A DNA stretch of 64,000 nt from Bordetella genomosp. 13 (lineage in GTDB: Bacteria > Pseudomonadota > Gammaproteobacteria > Burkholderiales > Burkholderiaceae_B): positions 62,001 to 126,000 of the forward strand of contig NZ_VEHL01000012.1 in assembly GCF_007679965.1 (NCBI RefSeq), read 5' to 3'. A model generated the notes under the pieces. It worked only from the letters and a program-made list of their open reading frames with translations, made no database searches and had not been told where the DNA came from. Below, piece by piece: positions 40,421 through 49,025 of this stretch. A program made the translations under genes and the position numbers. Numbering within the stretch: the first letter of the stretch is position 1; each line of letters starts with the position of its first letter.

Positions 40421-41287
40421 ATGGACACCCTTTCCACAATCGAGCAGACGGACCGGCTGGGCAAGACCGTGGCCGGCCTGACGCACAACATCGGCGCGGG
40501 CTTCTCCGCGCTGCATTTCTCCGAAGAGATGTTCGGCACGGCCATGGACCCGCTGCTGATGGTCGATCACTTCGTGATGACCGCGCCGACCTTCGCGCCC
40601 CACCTGCATGCCGGCATCTCGGCCGTGACGGCGATGTTCGAGGACGCCGAGGGCGGCTTCCTGAACCGCGACACGCTGGGCCACAACCTGACGCTGCGCG
40701 CGGGCGACCTGTACTGGCTGACGGCCGCCAGCGGCGCGGCGCATGAAGAGCGGCCCGAGGAGGGCGCGCGCGTGCATGCCCTGCAGATCTTCGTGAACCT
40801 GCCGGCGCGGCTGAAGAAGGACCCGGCGCGCGCGCTGCACGTGCCCGGCCAGGACGTGCCGGTGCTGCAGGGTCCGGGCCATCGCGTGCGCGTGGTGCTG
40901 GGCAGCAGCGGCGGCGCGACGGGCGCGCAGGGCACGCCCCAGGAGATGACGCTGCTGGACGGATTCCTGGCGCCGCATGGACGCTACGCGCACCGCCTGC
41001 CCGAAGGCCGCCAGGCCTGGGTGTATGCGGTGTCCGGCTCCCTGGCGGTGAGCGTGCAGGGCAGCGTGCGGACGCTGTCCGCCGGCCAGGCCACCACGGT
41101 GGCCGCGGGCCCCGACGCCGACGTGGCCCTCGAGGCCGGCGAGGCCTCGCACTTCGTGCTGATGGCGGGCCGGCCGATACGCGAGACTTTCGTCAAGCAC
41201 GGCCCGCTGGTCATGGCGTCCACGGACGACGTGCGCCAGACGCTGACGGACTACGCCAACGGCCGCTTCGGCCGCGTGCCGTCCTAG
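40421..41287 (+). CDS. Pirin family protein
   Basis: Bicupin protein of 288 residues. The pirin-type region DPLLMVDHFVM, then HLHAGISAVTAMFED and GAAHEERP, contains the usual metal-binding His residues of the N-terminal cupin, and a second cupin follows from about 170. The ATG at 40421 is chosen because the family homology starts there; an upstream in-frame extension lies over the operator. Some pirins have quercetinase activity or modulate central enzymes, but the role here is unknown. It follows the LysR gene and its operator and may share a transcript with the hydrolase and GMC genes. Confidence 0.88.
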   Translation: MDTLSTIEQTDRLGKTVAGLTHNIGAGFSALHFSEEMFGTAMDPLLMVDHFVMTAPTFAPHLHAGISAVTAMFEDAEGGFLNRDTLGHNLTLRAGDLYWLTAASGAAHEERPEEGARVHALQIFVNLPARLKKDPARALHVPGQDVPVLQGPGHRVRVVLGSSGGATGAQGTPQEMTLLDGFLAPHGRYAHRLPEGRQAWVYAVSGSLAVSVQGSVRTLSAGQATTVAAGPDADVALEAGEASHFVLMAGRPIRETFVKHGPLVMASTDDVRQTLTDYANGRFGRVPS

Positions 41288-41408
41288 CTTTTTTCCTGAA
41301 CCGATCCTCTTGTCGCCGCGCGGGGCCTCGCCTCGCGTGCAGGCCCCGTATCGCCCGCGCCGCCCTGGCGCATCGCCGCGCGGCGGCCCCATTCCCTGGA
41401 GACAGACC

Positions 41409-42359
41409 ATGTCCGACCTGCAAATCCTCGACCACGCCGCCACCGGCAGCACCTCGGTCTTCGGCATCGGCGCCGAAGAACGCATGCGCGAAAACGCCCT
41501 GCGGGCGCACTTCGCCCGCTTCTGGCAATCGGCCGGGCCGGACCTGCGCTACACCTACAACGATTTCATCGCCGCCACGCCGCTGGCCGACGGCGTCGGC
41601 TTCGTCGCCGTCGACATGCCAAGCGGGCGCGGGTGGTTGGTGCAACCCACCACCAGCGAGCCTGGCCAGGCGATCCTGTACCTGCATGGCGGCGGTTACC
41701 AACTGGGCTCGGCGGCGGCCTATCGCGGCTTCGTCAGCCAGATCGTCCAGCGCACCCAAGTGCCCGCCCTGGTCATCGACTATCCGCTGGCTCCCGAGGC
41801 GACCCTGCCGGCCGCGCCGGATGCGGCGCTGGCCGCCTGGCGCTGGCTGGTCGAGCAAGGCTACACCCGCATCGCGGTGGTGGGCGATTCCGCGGGAGGC
41901 GGCCTGGCGCTGGTCACGCTGGCCCGGCTGACGCATCAGGCGTCCGGTCCGGCGCCCGTGGCCGGGGCGGTCTTCTCGCCCTGGACCGACCTGGCCTTCA
42001 CCGGCGCGTCGATGACGGACCCCTCCATCGAGGACCCGCTGATCGGCCACGACTACCTGCGCGACTGCGCCCGCAAGTACCTGGGCGACTACGACGCCAC
42101 CGATCCGCTGGCCTCGCCCCTGTACGGCTCGCTGCTCGGCATGCCCCCGCTACTGGTGCAGGTGGGCCGCGACGAACGCCTGCTGGACGACGCCCGCCAA
42201 TACACGGAGCGCGCCGCCGCCTCGGGCGTTCACGTCCAGCTCGAGATCTGGGAAGGCATGCATCACGTCTTCCAGCTCGACGTCGCGCACCTGGAAAGCA
42301 GCCGCCGCGCGCTGGACCGCGCCGCGCGTTTCCTGCGCGACGCCTTCGATCACGCATGA
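41409..42359 (+). CDS. Alpha/beta hydrolase (hormone-sensitive-lipase family esterase)
   Basis: Esterase of 316 residues. The oxyanion-hole motif HGGGY starts at His93, the nucleophile Ser161 is in GDSAGG, the Asp is in VGRDERLLDD, and the His in GMHHVFQ, so the triad is complete. TGGAGA precedes the ATG at 41409. No signal peptide is seen, so it is cytoplasmic. It lies 121 bp after the pirin gene and 46 bp before the GMC oxidoreductase, and the hydrolase and oxidoreductase may act on an ester and the alcohol released from it. Confidence 0.92.
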   Translation: MSDLQILDHAATGSTSVFGIGAEERMRENALRAHFARFWQSAGPDLRYTYNDFIAATPLADGVGFVAVDMPSGRGWLVQPTTSEPGQAILYLHGGGYQLGSAAAYRGFVSQIVQRTQVPALVIDYPLAPEATLPAAPDAALAAWRWLVEQGYTRIAVVGDSAGGGLALVTLARLTHQASGPAPVAGAVFSPWTDLAFTGASMTDPSIEDPLIGHDYLRDCARKYLGDYDATDPLASPLYGSLLGMPPLLVQVGRDERLLDDARQYTERAAASGVHVQLEIWEGMHHVFQLDVAHLESSRRALDRAARFLRDAFDHA

Positions 42360-42405
42360 CCGCGCCATCGCGGTGACTTCACTGGACTGAACAAGGAGCT
42401 TTGCC

Positions 42406-43938
42406 ATGACTTCTTCCAACGTAGCCGACAAGACTTTCGACGTCGTGATCGTGGGCGGCGGATCCGCCGGCGCGGTGCTGGCCAATCGCTTGAGCGAAGA
42501 TGGGAACCGGCGCGTGCTGTTGCTGGAAGCGGGCACCGCCTATGCGCCCGCGCACTATCCCGACGTGATCGCCAATGCCAATCGAGTGGGCGGCGATGCG
42601 AACCATGACTGGGGATACCGCACGCAGGACCATGCGGGCCTGGGCCATGACGTGGGCGCGCCGCGCGGCAAGGTGCTGGGCGGCAGTTCGGGCGTGAACG
42701 CGGCGGTGGCCATGCGGGCGCGCGCGTCCGACTTCGCGCGCTGGGCGGCGCGCGGCATCGAGGGCTGGTCGTTCGACGACGTGCTGCCGGTCTACAAGGC
42801 GCTGGAGAACACGCCGACGGGCGACGATGCCTGGCACGGCCGCTCGGGCCCGTTCCCGATCCGCCAGCGCACCATGGAAGAGAACACCCCCTCGATGCGC
42901 GCCTTCGTGCTGGCGTCCGAAGCCGCCGGCGTGGCGCGCCTGGACGATTTCAACGGCGAGCAGCAGAACGGCGTGTCGCCGTATCCCCTGAACGTGGTGG
43001 ACGGCCGCCGCATCAACACCGGCATGGCCTACCTGACGGACGCGGTGCGTGCGCGTCCCAACCTGGGCATCCTGGATCAGGTCGAGGTGGACCGGGTCCT
43101 GTTCGAGGGCCGCCGCGCCGTGGGGGTGCGCCTGGTCGACGGCCGCACGATCTCGGCGGGGCAGGTGGTGCTGTCGGCCGGCGCGTTCGGCAGTCCCGCC
43201 ATCCTGATGCGCTCGGGCATCGGCCCGGCCCCGCACCTGGAAGCGCTGGACATCCCGGTGCTGCAGCAGGCGCCGGTGGGCGAGCGCCTGAAAGAGCATC
43301 CTTTCTACTACAACGTCTATGCGCTCAAGCCGCACGTGAAATCGATGGAGCCCGTCGCGGGCGCCATCATCTGGACGCGTTCCAGCGAGGCTGGCGAGGA
43401 CGAACTCGATCTGCACATCTCCGGCACCCACATCTTCGATCCGGCGCAAAGCCCGACGGGCGGCGCGATCGTGCTGGCGTGCGCGGTGACGTTGCCGGAT
43501 TCGGTCGGCTCGGTGCGCCTGGCCAGCCGCGATCCGCGCGCGATGCCCCTCATCCGCTACAACTTCTTCCAGGAGCCGCGCGACCTGCGGCGCATGATGG
43601 AAGCGGTGCGCCTGTCGCGCCGCATCGGCCGCACCGCGCCGTTCAGCGAGGCCGTCGATTCCGAGATCGCGCCGGGCTGGAACGTCCAGGACGACGATGC
43701 GCTGCAGAAGGCCGTGATCGGCGCGGTGGACGGCTATGCGCATCCGACGTCGACGGTGCCGATGGGCACCGAGCGCGACCCGCGCGCCGTTGTCGATACC
43801 GACGGCAAGGTGCGCGGCGTGGAAGGCCTGCACGTGGTCGATGCGTCGATCATGCCGGAGATTCCGTCGGTGGCGACCAACGTGACGACCATCATGATCG
43901 CCGAGGTCATCAGCCGCAGGCTGGACGGCCGGGCTTGA
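42406..43938 (+). CDS. GMC-family FAD oxidoreductase (choline dehydrogenase-like)
   Basis: Flavoenzyme of 510 residues that oxidises an alcohol. The FAD motif VVIVGGGSAGAVLANRLSE starts near residue 13, GKVLGGSSGVNAAVAMRA is the GMC signature, and the C-terminal HPTSTVPMG supplies the catalytic His. VDASIMPEIPSVATN follows, where most relatives have the second His/Asn. It ends at a strong hairpin (43955-43978). The best-known relatives are choline and aliphatic/aryl-alcohol dehydrogenases; the substrate here may be the alcohol freed by the esterase upstream. Confidence 0.92.
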   Translation: MTSSNVADKTFDVVIVGGGSAGAVLANRLSEDGNRRVLLLEAGTAYAPAHYPDVIANANRVGGDANHDWGYRTQDHAGLGHDVGAPRGKVLGGSSGVNAAVAMRARASDFARWAARGIEGWSFDDVLPVYKALENTPTGDDAWHGRSGPFPIRQRTMEENTPSMRAFVLASEAAGVARLDDFNGEQQNGVSPYPLNVVDGRRINTGMAYLTDAVRARPNLGILDQVEVDRVLFEGRRAVGVRLVDGRTISAGQVVLSAGAFGSPAILMRSGIGPAPHLEALDIPVLQQAPVGERLKEHPFYYNVYALKPHVKSMEPVAGAIIWTRSSEAGEDELDLHISGTHIFDPAQSPTGGAIVLACAVTLPDSVGSVRLASRDPRAMPLIRYNFFQEPRDLRRMMEAVRLSRRIGRTAPFSEAVDSEIAPGWNVQDDDALQKAVIGAVDGYAHPTSTVPMGTERDPRAVVDTDGKVRGVEGLHVVDASIMPEIPSVATNVTTIMIAEVISRRLDGRA

Positions 43939-43954
43939 TACGGCAGCCGCGTGG

Positions 43955-43978
43955 CGGCCCGGGGTTGGCCCCGGGCCG
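43955..43978 (+). terminator. Strong GC hairpin after GMC gene
   Basis: CGGCCCGGGG (43955-43964) and CCCCGGGCCG (43969-43978) form a perfect 10-bp stem with TTGG loop, followed by only TT. It begins 17 bp after the GMC stop and probably ends the pirin/hydrolase/GMC transcript. Confidence 0.65.
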
Positions 43979-44193
43979 TTCCCGAAACCGCCGGCGCAGG
44001 CGGTAGGTGTATTTTCGGACGAGTTTATTTTTGTCGGAGGAAAATGCCGGCTGGGTTTTTTCTGGCTTTTCCGTGCCGTCAAAGGAAATAATTTATTTAT
44101 TCAAGGTTCCCTACGGTTATTCAATTGATTTCGCATGGACGCGCGTATCAAATGGCGCTGCGCCCGCGCAAAGAAAAATAACCGGAGGGAAAT

Positions 44194-45249
44194 ATGTTGG
44201 CTCGTCTTGCTGCTCCTGCATTGGTCGCAGTCCTGCTGTCGGGCTGTTCCACCCCGACGCTTTCGGTGAAGGACCGTTGGGCGAAAAGCATCCGAAACTA
44301 TGGCGTGGTGCCGGTATATCCGATGCGCGAGGATGTTTTCATCGGGCAATTGCGCATGTATCGCGTCAACGGCGACGCATATTCCCTGGACTCCCGAAAA
44401 TTCGGCTCGCTGGACGTCTATCCGGAGTATGTCGATACCCCCCAGCCGCAATATCCCAAGACGTCGACGCTGCCCGCCAAGGGCTCGGCGTGGTCGCAAC
44501 CCGTGGGTAGCCTCAGGCCGGTAGGCACGGAGCCGGACCGCCTGCGGCTGGCGGCGTTGCCGCGATTGGAACTGGTGCGCATCACCGGGGCGGAGCTGGC
44601 GGGCGGCGGGGGCGGCGGTTCGGGTAACTTCGTGGCCGGCGCACGCGCCGACAGCCAGCAGACCGTGACAGTGTCGCTGAAGGGCATCGAGACGATCGAG
44701 GTCAGCGACGACAAGGTGGCGCCCCGGTTCCATAACTATCTGGCCACGCGGTTCAGCGCCGATGGCGAACCCAGGGATCCGGCGTTCATCCAGGCGGTGT
44801 GCCAGGCGGCCGGGGCGCTCGGGGCGAAATCGTTCGGCGACATCCGCCTGGCGCTGGTGACGCGCGTCATGTATGCGCGCTCCATCGACTTCGCGTACGG
44901 CGACACCTTCGCCGCGGCGTTGCGCGCGGCGGTCGGGGCCGAGATTTCCGCGGACGATCTGACCAAGCCGGCCGACCTGCAGGCAGACAAGCCGAAGGCG
45001 GCGGAGTTCGACATGGCCAAGTTGATCGCCGTGGCGCCGGGCGTGTCCGGCCGGCTGACCTATTCGTCCAAGGACGGGCTGTCCTTGACGGAGGACTACG
45101 AAAGGCCGCTGGCATTCGGCGTCGACATGATGTCCGTGAAACTGACCGGATTCAGCCCGGCGTTGTGCGCCGGCGCGTTCAAGGGCTTTGCTCCCGACGT
45201 GCGCGATCCCGGCGACTCCACCACCTTGCGCGACAGGTCGGAGGATTGA
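44194..45249 (+). CDS. Hypothetical lipoprotein
   Basis: Lipoprotein of 351 residues with a lipobox LLSGC (Cys18). I recognise no domain in the mature part. Visible features are a Gly-rich stretch (six Gly) near residue 140, a Tyr-rich segment at about 35-60, and three Cys after the lipid anchor region. GGAGGG lies 5 bp before the ATG. It is followed after 20 bp by a secreted trypsin-like protease, so the two probably act together at the outer membrane or in the periplasm. The upstream DNA is unusually AT-rich, which may reflect transfer or binding of a nucleoid protein. Confidence 0.8.
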   Translation: MLARLAAPALVAVLLSGCSTPTLSVKDRWAKSIRNYGVVPVYPMREDVFIGQLRMYRVNGDAYSLDSRKFGSLDVYPEYVDTPQPQYPKTSTLPAKGSAWSQPVGSLRPVGTEPDRLRLAALPRLELVRITGAELAGGGGGGSGNFVAGARADSQQTVTVSLKGIETIEVSDDKVAPRFHNYLATRFSADGEPRDPAFIQAVCQAAGALGAKSFGDIRLALVTRVMYARSIDFAYGDTFAAALRAAVGAEISADDLTKPADLQADKPKAAEFDMAKLIAVAPGVSGRLTYSSKDGLSLTEDYERPLAFGVDMMSVKLTGFSPALCAGAFKGFAPDVRDPGDSTTLRDRSED

Positions 45250-45269
45250 CCTGACTGACGGGAGAGACC

Positions 45270-46460
45270 ATGAAGCATCCTGCGCCGCCGATCCTGGGCA
45301 TGCTCATCGTTGCCGCTTCTCTCGTGCCCGCGGGGGCGGCATGGACGCAGCCGAGCATGCAGCACGAGCCTGGCTCGTCCAGACCGTTCGGGTCCGTCTC
45401 GGTCAACCCGGCGTACGCGAACCCTCGCGCATCGCAACTGATGCAAGCCATCGAGGTTCCGATCGAGACGCGACCCTTCTCCATGCAGGAGGCGCTCGCC
45501 AGGATCCTGAAGATGCAGGACGCGGTGAGGCAGGTGCGGCGTGGCGAACTGATCGAGCAGGGAAAATGGACGGGCGGCCGATGTGACGGCCCCTACTGCG
45601 GCCGCAACGCGCTGACCGACCATTACCTGCCGAAGCTTCCCTATTCCGAAGCGGCGCACGGCTCCGTCGTGCTCATGCGCCGGCGTGTCGCGGGAAAGGA
45701 CTGGACGCCGTTCTGTTCGGCCGTCGTCGTGGGCAAGCGGTATGCGCTGACCGCATTGCATTGCGTGGCCGACGGCAGCGCGGAACTGACCGCGAATTTC
45801 CTGTTGCAGCCCACGGGCGTCGATGGGTGGATGCGAGGACGCAGCGACGCCAGGGTGCTGCAACTGGGTTTCCAGCCCGGCGTGGGCATGGATGACACGG
45901 GGGACCGTGTGGTCGAGGACGTGTTCATCCCCGACCAGCACGATCAGGGCGGCTACGTGGCGGGCAGGGCGCCGGCCGTCGACCTGGTGCTGTTTTCATT
46001 CTCGCCGCCGCTCAAGGCGCTGCCCAGGGAACTCCTGCTCGGCACGCCCTTGAAACCCGCCGACCCCATCACATTCGCCGGCTACGGCCGATCGGAAGAA
46101 GAGCCGCGCTGGCGCCGTTTCGCCGCCTTCAACCTGGTCAGCGCGTTGCAGGGCAAGGACGCGGCGCAGTACCTGCTGTGGGAAACCGGCAAGCGCGGCT
46201 TCGACGGCGGCCCGTGCGCGGGCGATTCCGGCGGGCCGGTCTTCGCGGGTTTCGAGCGCGGCTACGATTCCGACCCCCGGACCGTGGTGGGCATCGTGTC
46301 CGGCTTCGTGCAGGGCGGGGGCGTCCATACCTACAGCGACTGCCTGGACCGCACGGGCGCGGCCACGCTGGTGGGCCATCACAAGGAGGCGATATGCCGG
46401 ATCACCGGCAACGACCTGCCCGCCTGTGTGCCGCCCCGGCCGCAGCTTCAACGCCAGTAA
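45270..46460 (+). CDS. Secreted trypsin-like serine protease
   Basis: Chymotrypsin-fold protease of 396 residues with a signal peptide (about 1-26). The triad is complete: His164 in TALHC, Asp238 in VDLVLF, Ser320 in GDSGGP. A 100-residue N-terminal region before the catalytic domain may be a propeptide. Several Cys pairs (TALHC with FCSAVV; GGPCAGDSGG with DCLDR) fit periplasmic disulfides. It lies 20 bp after a lipoprotein gene and its 3' end overlaps a small His-rich lipoprotein gene on the other strand by 13 bp. Substrate unknown. Confidence 0.88.
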   Translation: MKHPAPPILGMLIVAASLVPAGAAWTQPSMQHEPGSSRPFGSVSVNPAYANPRASQLMQAIEVPIETRPFSMQEALARILKMQDAVRQVRRGELIEQGKWTGGRCDGPYCGRNALTDHYLPKLPYSEAAHGSVVLMRRRVAGKDWTPFCSAVVVGKRYALTALHCVADGSAELTANFLLQPTGVDGWMRGRSDARVLQLGFQPGVGMDDTGDRVVEDVFIPDQHDQGGYVAGRAPAVDLVLFSFSPPLKALPRELLLGTPLKPADPITFAGYGRSEEEPRWRRFAAFNLVSALQGKDAAQYLLWETGKRGFDGGPCAGDSGGPVFAGFERGYDSDPRTVVGIVSGFVQGGGVHTYSDCLDRTGAATLVGHHKEAICRITGNDLPACVPPRPQLQRQ

Positions 46461-46591
46461 GGGCCCCGATGGTCGTACCGGTCGTGATAGTACCGATCAT
46501 GATGGTGATGATGCCGCCCCGGCACCACGATGCAGCCGTGCAGGGTCAGCGCGACGGCGCTCAGGATCAGGGTCAGTTTCAAGGCTCGCAT
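46448..46591 (-). CDS. Small His/Tyr-rich lipoprotein, 47 residues
   Basis: A 47-residue protein with a hydrophobic leader (LKLTLILSAVALTLHG) and lipobox ending in Cys20, leaving a mature peptide of only 28 residues. This includes GRHHHHHDRYY and HDRYDHRGPYWR, with nine His or so, and looks able to bind metal. The ATG at 46591 has GGGAG 7 bp upstream; an ATG at 46597 is too close to it. Very short His-rich lipoproteins are common in Burkholderiales and usually unannotated. The last 13 bp overlap the protease gene on the other strand. Confidence 0.7.
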   Translation of the reverse strand: MRALKLTLILSAVALTLHGCIVVPGRHHHHHDRYYHDRYDHRGPYWR

Positions 46592-46797
46592 GGTCATCTC
46601 CCAGGACTGTCGGGGTCCGCTGCGGCCAGGCCCGGATCGCGGGCCGCGCCGCGGCGAATGCGGACTCCATGAACCCATGAGACTCCATTTCCATCGCGCT
46701 GTGCGCCCGCTGCAACGCGCTGCAATGGTTGGACGCCGGCGCGATGTGTGCCGATGTAACCCGGGTTTCGCGCCCGTCGCCGGAAGGATGTCAAAAG

Positions 46798-46829
46798 GTG
46801 GGCAAGCTATACTTGCCGTCACTTTTTTT
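46798..46829 (+). terminator. Hairpin plus T7 in leader of glycan genes
   Basis: GGCAAG (46801-46806) pairs with CTTGCC (46812-46817). A further GTG/CAC pair (46798-46800/46820-46822) extends the stem over a 2-base bulge, and seven T follow directly (46823-46829). It looks like an intrinsic terminator 16 bp before the next start, so it may attenuate the downstream genes. TATACT in the loop region is a rival reading as a -10 box. Confidence 0.45.
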
Positions 46830-46844
46830 GCCGCCTCCGGAGCC

Positions 46845-47861
46845 ATGCTCAATCGAATCTTGGCCTCACGCCCGGTGACCAGGCTGCTGCGGTACACCTA
46901 CCGATACAGCCACTCGCGGGCCATGCGCCACAACCAGGCCGTCTGGCCGATGGTTTCTGTCCGCCGTGACGAGAATTCGCGCCTGCTGGAGTGCCGGATA
47001 CGCGGCACGCCCTATTCGCCGCCGCTGATCGACCTGGACAACGAGCCGCGTCCGCCGGGCGAGGCCTGCCATCTGATCCTCAGCGGTCCGTCGGTGGCCG
47101 AGATCGATTATTCGAAGCTCGACCTGAGCCACGTCATGGGCGTCAATGGCTCGATCGCGCTGCAGGCGCGCTTTCCCGACCTGCGCTTCAACTACTACGC
47201 CATGCTGGACACCGGCTTCATGAGCCGGCGCCGGCATCTGGTGGACCAGATTCTCAGCCAGGACCTGCTGCTGCTGATCACGCCCGAGGCGGTGAAGTGG
47301 ATCGCCCAGAACGTGCCGGCCAAGCGCATCGCCTGCCGCCTGGCCGTGTTCGAGGAAGTGCACCAGCGCACGATGCTGCCGCGTCCCAGTCCGGCGCGGC
47401 TGACCGAACAGCTGCGCGGCGATCCGGACCTGATCCTGTTCGACGCCTACCGGCCCGTGCACGCGCATGGCTTCAGCCTGGACGTGCGGCGGGGCCTGTT
47501 CGGCGGCGGTACCGTGGCCTACAGCGCGCTGCAGTTCCTGGTGTGGCTGGGATTCCAGCGCATCTACCTGCACGGCCTGGACATGAAGAACGCGGCCAGC
47601 CAGCCGCGCTTCTACGAGACCGAGAAGGACCGCCTGGGCACCGCCCTGGACCGGCAGTTCGCCAACCACATCGAACCGACCTTCCGCGATGCCAGCGTGC
47701 TGCTGCGCAGCCGCGGCGTCCAGGTCTACAACCTTTCCCTGGACAGTGCGCTGGGCGCGGACGTATTTCCCAAGATCGATTGGCGGACGCTGATTCCGTC
47801 CAAGCCGGCTTCCGGCCAACCCACTACTGCCTTACCGGCCGAGAGCGCAGCTCGTTCATGA
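46845..47861 (+). CDS. Putative LPS/surface-glycan biosynthesis protein (DUF115/sialyltransferase-like fold)
   Basis: Protein of 338 residues with a Rossmann-like opening CHLILSGPSVAEIDYSKLD and VMGVNGSIALQAR, resembling the DUF115/MptE-like and GT42 sialyltransferase-like fold. The middle part has GGGTVAYSALQFLVWLGF and IYLHGLDMKN, seen in LPS-core-associated proteins of related bacteria. It is coupled by an ATGA overlap to a GT4 glycosyltransferase, which supports a role in envelope glycan assembly. The ATG at 46845 is chosen; an earlier in-frame ATG at 46788 would place the start inside the hairpin. Whether it is a glycosyl- or other transferase is unresolved. Confidence 0.7.
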   Translation: MLNRILASRPVTRLLRYTYRYSHSRAMRHNQAVWPMVSVRRDENSRLLECRIRGTPYSPPLIDLDNEPRPPGEACHLILSGPSVAEIDYSKLDLSHVMGVNGSIALQARFPDLRFNYYAMLDTGFMSRRRHLVDQILSQDLLLLITPEAVKWIAQNVPAKRIACRLAVFEEVHQRTMLPRPSPARLTEQLRGDPDLILFDAYRPVHAHGFSLDVRRGLFGGGTVAYSALQFLVWLGFQRIYLHGLDMKNAASQPRFYETEKDRLGTALDRQFANHIEPTFRDASVLLRSRGVQVYNLSLDSALGADVFPKIDWRTLIPSKPASGQPTTALPAESAARS

Positions 47862-48985
47862 AGATTTTGTACACGAATTTCCACGGCGGCGACGGCGGGG
47901 GCCACACGACCTACGTGCTGACCCTGGCCCGCGCCCTGTCCCAGCGCCACGACATCATGGTGGCGGCGCCGGGCTCCAGCCGCCTGTTTGCGCGCGCCGG
48001 CGAGATCGACGGCGTGCGCGCGCTGGCCGTGCCGTTTTCCACGCGCGTGGGGCGCATGTGGCGCGAATGCATGAGCCTGCGCCGCCTGCTGCGGCGCGAG
48101 CACTTCGACGTGGTGCACGTCAACGGATCCACCGACCACCGCCTGGTGATGCTCGCCATCATGGGCATGGGCAAGCGCCGGCCCGGCGTGGTCTACACCA
48201 AGCACAATGACCTGTGGGCCGGCAGCACCGGCAACCTGATGCGCGCGCGCTTCGCCACCGACCGCGTGGTCTGCGTGTGCGAGTACACGCGGCGCGCGCT
48301 GTCCGCCTCGCCCTACAGCACGCGCGGCCTGCGCGTGGTGCACAACGGCGTGGACACCGACCACTACAGTCCGGCCAGTCCCGAGGTCGCGCGCGTGGCG
48401 CGGCGGCAGTGGGTGCCGCAGGCCGGCGACGACGTCCTGCTGGTGGGCAGCAATGCCGGCACGCCCGACTACAAGGGCTGGATCGACATGGTCAAGGGCG
48501 TGGCCGAGCTGCCCGAGGAAAAGCGCCGCAAGGTGTACGTGCTGCTGGCGGGCCAGCTGCCCACCGATGCGCAGCGCGAGCAGGTGCGGGCGCTGGGCAT
48601 GGCCGACCAGGTCATCTTCACCGGGCTGCTGCAGGACGTGCGCCCGTTCATCGCGGCGCTGGACGTGGGGTTCGTGCTCTCTTATCAAGAGACGATCTCC
48701 TTTGCCTGTCGCGAGATGATGGCCATGGGCAAGGCCGTCATCGTGAGCCACGTGGGTGGACTGCCCGAGAACGTGACCGAGGGCCGAGACGGCTGGATCG
48801 TGCCGTCGCGCACGCCCAAGGCCGTCACGCAGATCCTGTCGGACATCCTGGACGACCGCTCGGTGCTCGAGCGCATGGGCGCCGGCGCCCGCCAACGCAG
48901 CCTGCGCGAATTCTCGCTGGACATGTTCGTGCAGGGCACCGAGGCCGTGTACGAAGAACTGTGCCGGGAGCGCGCGCAGGCCTGA
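47858..48985 (+). CDS. GT-B glycosyltransferase, family 4
   Basis: Glycosyltransferase of 375 residues. The N-terminal GGDGGGHTTYVLTLARAL binds the acceptor/donor side, HNGVDTDHY marks the linker to the C-terminal Rossmann domain, and LVGSNAGTPDYKGW starts it. The retaining-enzyme E-x7-E motif is seen in SYQETISFACREMM. It overlaps the preceding gene (ATGA). The pair probably adds one sugar of the LPS core or another surface glycan; the sugar is not identifiable. No other glycan genes are adjacent. Confidence 0.9.
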   Translation: MKILYTNFHGGDGGGHTTYVLTLARALSQRHDIMVAAPGSSRLFARAGEIDGVRALAVPFSTRVGRMWRECMSLRRLLRREHFDVVHVNGSTDHRLVMLAIMGMGKRRPGVVYTKHNDLWAGSTGNLMRARFATDRVVCVCEYTRRALSASPYSTRGLRVVHNGVDTDHYSPASPEVARVARRQWVPQAGDDVLLVGSNAGTPDYKGWIDMVKGVAELPEEKRRKVYVLLAGQLPTDAQREQVRALGMADQVIFTGLLQDVRPFIAALDVGFVLSYQETISFACREMMAMGKAVIVSHVGGLPENVTEGRDGWIVPSRTPKAVTQILSDILDDRSVLERMGAGARQRSLREFSLDMFVQGTEAVYEELCRERAQA

Positions 48986-49025
48986 TGCCTGCCTCGCCGC
49001 GGCCCGGCCGACCGCGGCCCGATCT

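Noticed and set aside
44007..44193. Open frame in the AT-rich leader before the lipoprotein gene
   Set aside because: It continues only as an out-of-frame overlap of the lipoprotein gene and has no ribosome binding site or family features.
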